Assembly: GCA_944389945.1 (NCBI GenBank)
Contig: CALXOF010000003.1
Coordinates: 124,001-188,000, forward strand
Length of the DNA: 64,000 nt
Source of the DNA: an uncultured Kiritimatiellota bacterium
GTDB taxonomy: Bacteria; Verrucomicrobiota; Kiritimatiellia; RFP12; DVOR01
Direction: 5' to 3'
The translations under genes and the position numbers were made by a program. Every line of letters starts with the position of its first letter. Positions within the stretch are counted from its first letter, which is position 1. A model generated the notes under the pieces. The model saw only the letters and a list, made by a program, of their open reading frames with translations, ran no database searches and was not told the DNA's origin. This document shows positions 16,607 through 23,991 of the stretch, piece by piece.

Positions 16607-18200
16607 CGAGACCTCCAACTTGGGTGTGCGCCCCCCGGTCGAAGCCGAGGGCATTGGGAACCACAGATTTCGCAGATTTTAAGCAGATTAAGGGCGTGCT
16701 ACCGCACGCAGGACGATCCAGGGAAGCTTGGAAGTTTAGAGGCTTGGAGGCTTGGACGAGGCTTTGTCCGTCGCCCCGCAGGGGCGTCTCCGTTCTCCGT
16801 TCTCTGTTCTCCGTTCTCCGGGGTGGCGTAAGCCACCCCTTGTGTCCAGGCCCTTGCGTTCCTTGATGTTTTTGTGGAGACGTTTCCTGGGCGAGGGGGG
16901 CAAGGAGGGGGATGGGCTTCTCGGGGTCCGGCGGGGGCGGGGGGGCCTCCGACTCCGACGGCTCGGCCTCGGTGTGCCACCAGATGAGGCCCCAGAAGAG
17001 TTCGTGGAGCACTTCCTTTTCGCCCGGTTTCTGCGTGGCGGTGTAGAAGGTCCAGAAGGGCGACCAGTTGCGCTCGATGGCGGGCACGTCGCGGATGGGG
17101 AAGAGGATGAGCGAACGACGGCGCAGGCCCTCTTCTTCGGTATAGTCGCTGGAGAAGAGCGGCCAGATGCGGAAGTGGCTCGACTCCAGGTGACTGTTGC
17201 CCTGCGCGTCGTAGCCGTGGGTCTCTTCCTCTACATAGAAGGGCCAGAAGCGGCGGTGGAAGGTGTAACGATTGACGGTGTGCTGGCGTTCGCTCACCAC
17301 AATGGGATGGAGGAACCACCACCCCGCGCGCGACCCACGCGTCGTTGAGCCCCAGAAGCGCCACGACTTCCAGGTGCTCTCGCGCGGGTCGGAGTAGCGT
17401 TCAAAGAGCGGCCAGGGGCAGCGCAAGAGGAAGGCACCGTCGGAGGTGTGCCGCCATTGGAAGAAGGGCGACAAGAAGCCCCCACCCCACTCGGTGTCCG
17501 TGTCCACACTTTCCCAGAGCGGCCAGAGCATCCAGGCCGAGCCGCGGTGGTTCGGCGCCGTGAAGGTGCGGTCGTTCCAGAAGGGCCAGAGGATGAAGCG
17601 CGAGTCCACCCCCCGCTCGCGCTTGGTGCCATAGAGCGGCCAGAGGGCCCAACGCGTCCGGTCGGCGTCGTACTTCAGGGAGAAAAAGGGCCAGAGGAAG
17701 TAGTCGCGGTAAACGCCCTGCGTGCCGCCCGTGCGGTAGCGCATCCAGAGCGGGAAGAGGCGCCATTGGAAATCTTCCAAGAGGAAGACGCGCGGCATCC
17801 GGCCCCAAATCGGAAAGAGGCCCCAATAGTTATCCGTCTCGTCCATCCGGCCATTCACCCACAACGGCGGGATGGCGAAGGAGTAGTCCCGCGAGGTGTG
17901 CTCCGTCCGGTCGCGTTCCCACCAGAAGCTCCAGATGATGCGCCACTGCCGCGCGTCCCCGCGCCAACTGAAGTGGGTCAGCGGCCAGGCGATTTCCATG
18001 TCTTCGTCCGCGGGGTTCAGCGTCGACTGCTCCCAGGCGTAGAAGGGGCGGATGGCGAAGCGCGTCATCCCCAGCGCATCGTCGGACCGCCATTCAAAGA
18101 AGGGGCCGAAACGGAAGTGCGACTCCCCCTCCGCGTCCGGCGTCCCCCACGCCACCGCACTCAAAGACAAAGTAATTGCTATCGTCAGCCATTTGCGCAT
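16590..18200 (-). CDS. Exported protein with about twenty W-P-L-F repeats; repeat-derived C-terminal tail
   Basis: 536 residues in the open frame. Residues 1-19 are a signal peptide (MRKWLTIAITLSLSAVAWG). Residues 22-420 consist of about twenty units of 18-25 residues built on an aromatic motif such as LWPLF, LFPIW, LWPFF or FWPFY, with charged turns between. This suggests a beta-strand-rich solenoid or outer-membrane-associated structure. I do not know a named family. From about residue 445 to the end the frame runs through dispersed repeat modules (for example TENRERRTE from the GAGAACG units and PLRGDG from the CGCCCC hairpin) and stops only inside mlaE. The native stop appears lost to repeat invasion, so the functional protein probably ends near residue 440. 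It sits directly upstream of mlaE in the same direction, which hints at a role in envelope lipid transport. Confidence 0.8.
   Translation of the reverse strand: MRKWLTIAITLSLSAVAWGTPDAEGESHFRFGPFFEWRSDDALGMTRFAIRPFYAWEQSTLNPADEDMEIAWPLTHFSWRGDARQWRIIWSFWWERDRTEHTSRDYSFAIPPLWVNGRMDETDNYWGLFPIWGRMPRVFLLEDFQWRLFPLWMRYRTGGTQGVYRDYFLWPFFSLKYDADRTRWALWPLYGTKRERGVDSRFILWPFWNDRTFTAPNHRGSAWMLWPLWESVDTDTEWGGGFLSPFFQWRHTSDGAFLLRCPWPLFERYSDPRESTWKSWRFWGSTTRGSRAGWWFLHPIVVSERQHTVNRYTFHRRFWPFYVEEETHGYDAQGNSHLESSHFRIWPLFSSDYTEEEGLRRRSLILFPIRDVPAIERNWSPFWTFYTATQKPGEKEVLHELFWGLIWWHTEAEPSESEAPPPPPDPEKPIPLLAPLAQETSPQKHQGTQGPGHKGWLTPPRRTENRERRTETPLRGDGQSLVQASKPLNFQASLDRPACGSTPLICLKSAKSVVPNALGFDRGAHTQVGGLDDSLA
16656..16868. 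repeat. Mosaic repeat block inside the 3' end of the aromatic-repeat gene
   Basis: Modules in order: an ATTTCGCAGATT run, the GCGTGC-TACC-GCACGC stem, an inverted CCAAGCCTC module (about 16724-16756), a CGCCCC-hairpin module near 16780, CCGTTCTC units, a GGGGTGGCGTAAGCCACCCC hairpin and a half copy of the CCCTTGCG element (about 16849). Confidence 0.85.
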
Positions 18201-18206
18201 ACCTAT

Positions 18207-18215
18207 AGCATAGCA
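18207..18215 (-). promoter_or_regulatory. Extended -10 promoter, TGCTATGCT, predicting a leaderless mRNA
   Basis: TGCTATGCT on the minus strand ends only six bases before ATG 18200. Transcription would start at or next to the ATG. No ribosome binding site is visible, consistent with a leaderless transcript. Confidence 0.5.
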
Positions 18216-19194
18216 AATCTAGGGGCGGCTTGCGCCGCCCCGGAGAACGGAAAACGGAGCGTGCAGGCCCGAAGGGACAAACCTTCCACGGCCACGGAGA
18301 ACGGAACGCGCGGCAAGCGCGCGACAGGCGGGAGCGCTGGGAGAATGTGGCAGGTTTGCCCTGCGGGGCTGACACGAAGAGCACGAAGAACCAAGGGGCG
18401 CTGACGCGCCCCGGAGAACGGAGAACAGAGAACGGAGAACAGAGCGCCCCTGCGGGGCGACAAGCGAAACTGTTGTGCAAAGCGGCGACAGCCGCAAAGG
18501 CCAAGCTTCCAAGCCTCTAAACTTCCAAACTTCTACTAAAGCGCGCACGTCCGGCCCGGGGGCCTGTAGGGGCGTGGCGGGCTTCGCACGCCACGCTTTG
18601 GGGGAGGGGGGGCGGCTGACGCCGCCACGGACGACCCTGTCAGGAGATGCAGGAGATACAGGAGGTGCAGGAGGGCGCCCTTGCGGGCGACGGATGGGGC
18701 CGCTGTGCAAGCGGCGTCAGCCGCCGTCCTATAGGTCCTATATGTCCTATAGGTCCTACCACGCCGCCCAAAGCCGCACAGGAGATGCAGGAGCGCCCCT
18801 GCGGGGCGACGGATGGGGCGCTGTCCGGGGGCCTTTAAGGGGCCTTTCTGAGACCCTATAGTGGTCCGAGGTCAACCACTATAGTGGTCGGGGGCGAGAC
18901 CCTATAGTGGTCCGACCCGAAACCCTTAAGGGTCCAGAAAGGGGCGGTTAGCGCCACCCGGAGGACGGGAGGGCGGCGTTACCACCCAGAGAACGGAGAA
19001 CGGAGCGTGCAGCGGCAAAGCCGCAAACCTTCCACGGCCACAGAGCGCGTGGCAAGCGCGCGCCGGGTGAGTCGCTGTGCGTGAACGGCGAAGCCGCGTG
19101 CGCCCTTTTAGGAGATACAGGAGATGCAGGAGCGCCCCTGCGGACGACAGGTGGGGCACTATGAAACCCAAGCCGCTAAACTTCCAAGCTCCAA
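18216..19194. repeat. Mosaic repeat block 7
   Basis: No gene is seen in about 980 bases. It includes two AAACCTTCCACGG modules: a degenerate GGCCC/GGGAC stem near 18264, and a GCGGC-AAA-GCCGC stem at 19012-19024. Also present are GAGAACG runs, CGCCCCTGCGGGGCGAC hairpins, a GTCCGGCCCG module near 18547, CAGGAGATN units near 18640, GTCCTATAG units near 18726-18758, and an inverted copy of the 95-bp element. Confidence 0.85.
18843..18934 (-). repeat. 95-bp palindromic element, copy 2 (inverted)
   Basis: The inverted form of the element at 37142 and 54775. It contains a perfect ACCACTATAGTGGT palindrome (about 18875-18888), two flanking CTATAGTGGTC units, and an ACCCTTAAGGGT palindrome at its right end (about 18921-18932). 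Confidence 0.85.
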
Positions 19195-19686
19195 TCAGCG
19201 GAGCTGGAGGGCCATGGCGATTTCGGGGCAGGTGAAGGGGTTGGTGTGCTTGGTGCAGTAGATGCACCCGCGGTAAATCTTGTGGATGATCTGGGTCTTG
19301 GGGATTTCTTTGAAGCCAAGGGACCCGAAGAAGCCGGGTTCGAAGGTGAGGACAAGGGCTTGGGCGGGCTTGAAGCCTTCGATGCGCTGAAGGACGAAGC
19401 GGATGAGGCGTTTGCCAATGCCGCGGCCGCGCCAGACTTTGCTGACAGCGACGGATTGAAGCTCGACGGTGGCGCCTTCGGGGCAGCCAATCTCGGGGAG
19501 GATCTGCCAGCCGGCGCAGGCGATGAGCTCGTTGCCGCGGGCGGCGACGGTGAAGCGGTCGATGTTCTCGACGATGTTGTTGACGGGCCTGAGGATGAGC
19601 TCGTGGGGGTAGCTCTGGATGAGGCGGTGGATGGCAAACACGTCTTGGAGGGTGGCGCGGCGGATGACAACGTCGTCGGAGTCCAT
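19195..19686 (-). CDS. GNAT acetyltransferase, short N-acetylglutamate-synthase-like
   Basis: 163 residues with a full GNAT fold. It opens with VVIRRATLQDVFAIHRLI, has the acetyl-CoA loop VWRGRGIGKRLI (about 94-105), and the FEPGFFGSLGFKEI segment. The C-terminal stretch with YRGCIYCTKH and CPEIAMAL resembles the cysteine-containing tail of stand-alone N-acetylglutamate synthases (ArgA-like). A role in the first step of arginine synthesis is therefore likely but not proven. ATG 19686 follows GAAGGA. The gene begins nine bases after ktrA and is probably co-transcribed with it. Its stop abuts the AATCAGC-rich end of the repeat block. Confidence 0.85.
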   Translation of the reverse strand: MDSDDVVIRRATLQDVFAIHRLIQSYPHELILRPVNNIVENIDRFTVAARGNELIACAGWQILPEIGCPEGATVELQSVAVSKVWRGRGIGKRLIRFVLQRIEGFKPAQALVLTFEPGFFGSLGFKEIPKTQIIHKIYRGCIYCTKHTNPFTCPEIAMALQLR

Positions 19687-19695
19687 GGGGTTCCT

Positions 19696-20364
19696 TCAGG
19701 CTTGGGCAAAGGCGTCAATCTTGTCGGAGGGGCCGCAGACGAGGAGGTGGTCGTCGCCGCGGATGGGGGTGTCGGCCTGCGGGATGAGAAGGCGGCGGGG
19801 AGCGGCGGGGTCGGCGTCGTCCAAGCGGCGGATGGCGAGGACGGTGATGCCGTAGGCACGGCGGACATCGGCCTCGGCGAGGGTCTTGTCGGTGAGGGCG
19901 TCGGGGGTCTGGATTTCGGCGGCACAGAGGCCGTCGGCAATCTCGAAGAGGTCGACCTGGCTGACGGTGAGGAGGCTGCGGGCGAGGCGCTGGGCGCGGT
20001 CGCGGTTGGGGAAGATGACGACGTCTGCGCCGACGCGGCGGAGGACGCGGCCGTGAACGTCGGTGGAGGCTTTGGCGACGACGGTACGGACGCCGAGGTC
20101 CTTGCAGTTGACGGTGGCCATGATGGAACCTTCGACGTTCTCGCCGATGGCGACGACGACGGTGTCGCAGGAGGCGAAGCCGGCCTCTTCGAGGGCGTGG
20201 ATGTTGGTGGCGTCGCCTTCGATGGCCTTGGTGACGTATTCGGAGAGCTCTTGGATTTTGCGGCGGTCGGTGTCCATGAGGAGGACTTCCGCGCCTTGGG
20301 CCGAGAGGGCCTGGACGAGGGCTTCGCCGAAGCGGCCTGAGCCGATGATGCCGATGCGTTTCAT
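19696..20364 (-). CDS. ktrA: TrkA/KtrA-type potassium channel regulatory subunit
   Basis: 222 residues with an RCK N-domain (Rossmann motif GIIGSGRFGEALVQAL, about 4-19; acidic D32 after the second strand) and an RCK C-domain (about 140-222). The protein gates a KtrB/TrkH-type potassium channel in response to bound nucleotide. No membrane subunit is encoded in the window. It is the first gene of a two-gene unit with the GNAT gene. The promoter lies so close that the mRNA is probably leaderless. The remnant of a DUF167 gene end overlaps that promoter, see 20389-20416. Confidence 0.93.
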   Translation of the reverse strand: MKRIGIIGSGRFGEALVQALSAQGAEVLLMDTDRRKIQELSEYVTKAIEGDATNIHALEEAGFASCDTVVVAIGENVEGSIMATVNCKDLGVRTVVAKASTDVHGRVLRRVGADVVIFPNRDRAQRLARSLLTVSQVDLFEIADGLCAAEIQTPDALTDKTLAEADVRRAYGITVLAIRRLDDADPAAPRRLLIPQADTPIRGDDHLLVCGPSDKIDAFAQA

Positions 20365-20371
20365 GGGGTCT

Positions 20372-20380
20372 ATTCTAGCA
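20372..20380 (-). promoter_or_regulatory. Extended -10 promoter of ktrA, TGCTAGAAT
   Basis: TGCTAGAAT lies seven bases before ATG 20364, predicting a leaderless start. Its TAG is also the stop codon of the duplicated DUF167 tail reading through 20389-20416. Confidence 0.6.
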
Positions 20381-20388
20381 CAGTTGGG

Positions 20389-20416
20389 CGAGGCGGGCTT
20401 GCGCCTCGGCGGGGGA
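20389..20416. repeat. 28-bp direct repeat, left copy (DUF167 3'-end remnant)
   Basis: Identical in 27 of 28 bases to 22054-22081. On the minus strand it encodes SPAEAQARL and continues in frame to AQLC and a TAG stop at 20378, whereas the live DUF167 gene encodes SPAEVQARL and ends GKGG. The two copies bracket nuclease-like gene B, so B appears to have been inserted at the 3' end of the DUF167 gene with duplication of the site. Confidence 0.8.
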
Positions 20417-20420
20417 TTCC

Positions 20421-21998
20421 TTAGGCGAGGGGTTCGGAGACGGTGCCGGTGAGGCGACGGGTTTCGCCATCGAAGGAGAGGCCGATGAGGTGAACTTCCT
20501 TGCCGCTGTGGCGGTAGGGCTCGGCGTAACCCTTTTCCTTGATTTGGGCGATGGCGTCCTGGGGCGTGCCGTTGACCTTAAGTTCGAAGATGAAGACGCG
20601 TTCGGGGGTCTCGGCGACCAAGTCTGCACGGCCCTGGGCCTGGCGGTCTTCGGCGGTGACGCGGAAGGATCCATCGGAGGTCAAGAGGACGTAAAGGATA
20701 CGTTGGAAGGAGAACTCCTGCACGTGCTCCTCTTTTGGGCCGTAGGTGAGGTGGGCGTAAAGGTCGGAGAGGCGTCCGAGAAAGGTGTCGATATCGCCTT
20801 CCGACAGGGAGTCGCAGAGGAGATTACGGTAGTCGTTGTCTTTCTTCTGGGCAAACTTTCGGACGAGTTGGGTGTTGAAGGCTCGGCGGACCTCCTCATC
20901 GGGGATGCCGAGGGTGAAACGTGAGCGACGGTAGTCCTTGATGGTGAGATAACCGCCTTGATAAAGCATGGCGGTGGGCTGGATATTCTCCAACTCACAG
21001 ATGTCCAAATCTTCCTCCGATACGCTTTCGATGTGCTCGTAGTTCTTCTCGGCAAGCTGATTGTTCGCGAAGTAGTGAAAGACGACGGAAGTCAAACCGG
21101 TGGACGTCCATGTACCGAGGAACTCGGGCGTGCACGCACCGAGCGTCTTGCCGATGGCACAGGGGTTGTAGACCTTGATCGTGTTCCAACGGGCGAAACG
21201 GTAGCCATTGTACCACCAACGGAGCTTCTCGCGGTAATCTTCGTAGGAGAGGCCCATGACCACGGCGTGGCGACGCATCGCCGGTTCGAAGTAGGTGGTC
21301 AGCTCGTCATCGGTATAACCCAACAGGGTGGCGTAACGGTCGTCCAGCGTCAGGTTGTTGAGATTGTTCAGCGCCGAGAAGACGGAGAGCTGCGTGAACT
21401 TCGTCACGCCCGTCATCATCATGAAGCGGATGGCCGCGGCGTTGTTCTTGATTTCGCCATAAAAGGCGGAGAGCTTGGCGCGGATGGCCTTAGCCTTTTC
21501 GATGTCATCCAACGCGGCACCGACGGGCGCATCGTATTCGTCAATCAAGACGACCACCGGCTTGCCGCGCTCCTTGGCGAGCTTTTGGATGGCATCGGCA
21601 AAGTTGGTGTCCGGAGTGACTGCGGGATTGTAAATCTCTCCCGCGGCCTCAATCGAACGGGAGACTCGCTCCACAAATTGTTGCGTGAAGAGCTCGAGGG
21701 TCTCCACCTTCATCGTGCCGAAGTTGAAGTGCAACACGGGATACTCCGCCCAGTCGTAATCCAACTTGTCGATGGCGAGGCCCTTGAAAAGGTCACGCTG
21801 TCCACGGAAGAGACACTCCAGCGTGGAGAGCATGAGGGACTTGCCAAAACGCCGAGGGCGAGAGATGAAAAAGAGCTTCCCACCGATATCAATCCCATTG
21901 GCCAAGCGATAGAGCTGCTCGGTCTTGTCCACGTAAATGTAACCCTTCTCCCGCAGTTCGCGGAAGTCGGCGGAGTCTTGAGCGATTCTCGGTTCCAT
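20421..21998 (-). CDS. AAA-ATPase-like / PD-(D/E)XK nuclease-like protein, paralogue B
   Basis: 525 residues. The start is ATG 21998, with GGAGG seven bases upstream; the open frame extends further only by chance. It has YIYVDKT, Walker A variant RPRRFGKS, Walker B VVLIDEYDAPV, the FMMMTGVTKFTQL motif, and a C-terminal GRADLV, FELKV, QIKEKGYAEPY nuclease-like core. It diverges after YVDKT (EQLYRLANGIDIGGKLF) and carries the QQFVERVSRS...NPAVTPDTNF version of the first variable segment, like C and H. The whole gene with its promoter lies between two 28-bp direct repeats derived from the DUF167 gene end, evidence that a single-gene cassette moved here. Confidence 0.92.
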   Translation of the reverse strand: MEPRIAQDSADFRELREKGYIYVDKTEQLYRLANGIDIGGKLFFISRPRRFGKSLMLSTLECLFRGQRDLFKGLAIDKLDYDWAEYPVLHFNFGTMKVETLELFTQQFVERVSRSIEAAGEIYNPAVTPDTNFADAIQKLAKERGKPVVVLIDEYDAPVGAALDDIEKAKAIRAKLSAFYGEIKNNAAAIRFMMMTGVTKFTQLSVFSALNNLNNLTLDDRYATLLGYTDDELTTYFEPAMRRHAVVMGLSYEDYREKLRWWYNGYRFARWNTIKVYNPCAIGKTLGACTPEFLGTWTSTGLTSVVFHYFANNQLAEKNYEHIESVSEEDLDICELENIQPTAMLYQGGYLTIKDYRRSRFTLGIPDEEVRRAFNTQLVRKFAQKKDNDYRNLLCDSLSEGDIDTFLGRLSDLYAHLTYGPKEEHVQEFSFQRILYVLLTSDGSFRVTAEDRQAQGRADLVAETPERVFIFELKVNGTPQDAIAQIKEKGYAEPYRHSGKEVHLIGLSFDGETRRLTGTVSEPLA

Positions 21999-22019
21999 CT
22001 TGCGTCCTCCTCGCATCAC

Positions 22020-22028
22020 AGTATAGCA
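22020..22028 (-). promoter_or_regulatory. Extended -10 promoter of nuclease-like gene B, TGCTATACT
   Basis: TGCTATACT on the minus strand lies 22 bases upstream of ATG 21998, within the cassette bounded by the 28-bp direct repeats. Confidence 0.7.
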
Positions 22029-22039
22029 AAAGGAGCGGC

Positions 22040-22327
22040 TCAACCGCCCTTCCCGAGGCGGGCTTGCACCTCGGCGGGGGAGAGGGGGAGGGCGAAGCGC
22101 TTGAGGCGGGCGGTCTGGCCGGAGATGAGGCGCACTTCGCTGCGCGGCACGTCGAGTGTCTCGGCGAGGAAGCGGCGGGCGGCCTCGTTGGCCTTGCCGT
22201 CGACGGGCGGGGCGGTAAGGGCGACGCGGAGCCAACCCTCCTCGGCGCCGAGGACGGCGTCCCGCGAGGCGCGAGGGGTGACCTTGACGGTCAGGGCGCA
22301 ACCTGTCTTGTAGGCCTCACACCACAT
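22040..22327 (-). CDS. DUF167 / YggU family protein
   Basis: 95 residues. The family signature is clear: ALTVKVTPRASRDAVLG, LRVALTAPPVDGKANEAARRF and VRLISGQTARLKRF. Small cytosolic proteins of unknown role, often encoded beside yggT, as here. ATG 22327 lies 11 bases inside the end of the yggT-like gene, indicating translational coupling. Its final codons (after SPAEVQARL) differ from the tail left beyond nuclease gene B, so the C-terminus was altered when that cassette arrived. Confidence 0.88.
   Translation of the reverse strand: MWCEAYKTGCALTVKVTPRASRDAVLGAEEGWLRVALTAPPVDGKANEAARRFLAETLDVPRSEVRLISGQTARLKRFALPLSPAEVQARLGKGG
22054..22081. repeat. 28-bp direct repeat, right copy
   Basis: The partner of 20389-20416 (one mismatch), inside the 3' end of the DUF167 coding sequence. 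Confidence 0.8.
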
Positions 22328-23234
22328 GGGCCAGGAGTCCGATGAAGAGGAGGAAGAGTCCTCCCAGAACGCCGTGCACCACGGCCAACGCGGCCACCGC
22401 CACGAGCGGCGAGAGGTCGACCGGGCCCAGACGTAGGGGCGGGATACGGCCGCAGAGCAGACGCAGGACGTCGCGCAGGAAGTAGGCCATGGGCGCGGCA
22501 CCCATCAGCGCGGCGAGAGCGAGGATAAGCCAGAAGAGGAAGATGTAGTCGCGGATTTGCCCGATGACGTTCAGCATCGTCAGCCCGGCGAGGAGGAGCG
22601 TCTGCAAGAAGGCCGGATAGGCATTGACCTGCAAGAAGTCCGGCATGGTCTGACCGCCGGGCAAATTCGCGCCCATCTGCTCCACCATCTCGAAGAGGGG
22701 ATACTGCACGCCATTGGCGCAGACAAGGGCGACGGCCACGTAGAGCAACGCCAGCACGAGGAGGACGACGGCCTGGGCGGGGAGCCGCAGGCCCGTGAAA
22801 GGCCGCCCCGCCAGGATCAGCAGTTCGCCGGCGTAGCCCGGCAGGGGGCACCCCAAGTGCCAGAGGCGCAACATGAAGATGCCCGCGAGCAGGGCGAGGT
22901 AGAAGCCCACGAAGTCGAGCGCCGCGATCCCCAGCCAGCCCAGGAAACCTTTGGCCGGGAAGGAGACGACCGCCGCGCCGCCAACGATAAGCGAGGGCCC
23001 GCCCACGCGCGTCAACGCCGCCGCACACGCCGCCAGGGACAAGACCAGCAGCACCGCACAGAGCGGTTTGTCCGGCAGACGGATACCGGCGCGGACAAAG
23101 TTGAGCAACCGCGCCAGGAGCGTGCCCGTCGCGGCGGCATAGGGGTTGAGCATCACAAAGCGGTCGGGCAACGTCAGCCGCACCACCAAGATGAGGGCGA
23201 AGAGATGGAGCAAGGCGAGGAGGAGCGTGGCCAT
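22317..23234 (-). CDS. YggT family integral membrane protein
   Basis: 305 residues with many hydrophobic helices. Two YggT-like halves are visible: a first around LLARLLNFVRAGIRLPDKPLCAVLL and a second around AYPAFLQTLL to PVDLSPLVAVAALAVVHG. YggT proteins are inner-membrane proteins linked to osmotic stress or septum organisation, with no firm biochemical role. ATG 23234 begins one base after the coaX stop; I prefer it to ATG 23252, which overlaps coaX. It is the fourth gene of the M42-nadC-coaX-yggT-DUF167 run. Confidence 0.85.
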   Translation of the reverse strand: MATLLLALLHLFALILVVRLTLPDRFVMLNPYAAATGTLLARLLNFVRAGIRLPDKPLCAVLLVLSLAACAAALTRVGGPSLIVGGAAVVSFPAKGFLGWLGIAALDFVGFYLALLAGIFMLRLWHLGCPLPGYAGELLILAGRPFTGLRLPAQAVVLLVLALLYVAVALVCANGVQYPLFEMVEQMGANLPGGQTMPDFLQVNAYPAFLQTLLLAGLTMLNVIGQIRDYIFLFWLILALAALMGAAPMAYFLRDVLRLLCGRIPPLRLGPVDLSPLVAVAALAVVHGVLGGLFLLFIGLLAHVV

Positions 23235-23235
23235 A

Positions 23236-23991
23236 TCAGTCCGCGCCCCCATTCTCGAAGATGACGCCCAGCCCGAAGAGCGTCAGCGTGGGGTCGATAG
23301 CGTAGTCCAGGCCCGCGCCGTCAAGCACCCAGCCGGCATAACCGCCCGTGGCGACCACCTTGGCCTGTCCCCCGAAGGGACGCTGCAGATGATCCACCAG
23401 CTCGCGCACGATGCCACGATAACCCACGCGCGCGCCGAGGGCGATGGCCTCCTCGGTGCTCTTGCCGATCTCGGGCGTCTCGCCGCCGAGCGCGACCTCC
23501 GGCAGGAGGGCCGTCTTCTCGTGGAGATAGGAAGTCATGAGCGGCAGGCCGGGTGTGATGACGCCGCCCACATAGGCCGGGCGTTCGTCCAGCACCTCGA
23601 AGTTCAGCGCCGTGCCGAAGTCCACCACGATGAGCGGCGCGCCGTAACGCGCCAGCCCGCCCGCGGCGTCGGCCAGACGGTCCGCACCGACACGTTCGGG
23701 GTTCGGATAGTCCAGCGCAAAGCCCAACGGACTCTCATGCGTCACGAAACGCGGCTTGCAACCCAACGCCTCCTCGATGAGCGCACGCCACTTGGCGTTG
23801 GCCTTCGGCACCACCGAGGCGATGGAGACACCCTCCACGCCCCCCAGCGCCACCAGGCGCGCCAAATCCGCGCACGCCTCGGGATTGGCCAGCACGCCGC
23901 CGGCCACCCGCGACACACGCGACACCGCCCCATCCTCATAGAGGCCGAGCGTGGTCGACGTGTTTCCCACGTCCACGCAGAGCAGGCGCAT
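23236..23991 (-). CDS. coaX: Type III pantothenate kinase
   Basis: 251 residues. Phosphorylates pantothenate, the first step of coenzyme A synthesis. Visible family motifs are the phosphate-binding CVDVGNTSTTLG (5-16), GADRLADAAGG, VVDFGTALNFEVLD and GGVITPGL. ATG 23991 shares its A with the TAA stop of nadC (TAATG). The longer open frame upstream of it is antisense noise over nadC. Confidence 0.95.
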   Translation of the reverse strand: MRLLCVDVGNTSTTLGLYEDGAVSRVSRVAGGVLANPEACADLARLVALGGVEGVSIASVVPKANAKWRALIEEALGCKPRFVTHESPLGFALDYPNPERVGADRLADAAGGLARYGAPLIVVDFGTALNFEVLDERPAYVGGVITPGLPLMTSYLHEKTALLPEVALGGETPEIGKSTEEAIALGARVGYRGIVRELVDHLQRPFGGQAKVVATGGYAGWVLDGAGLDYAIDPTLTLFGLGVIFENGGAD

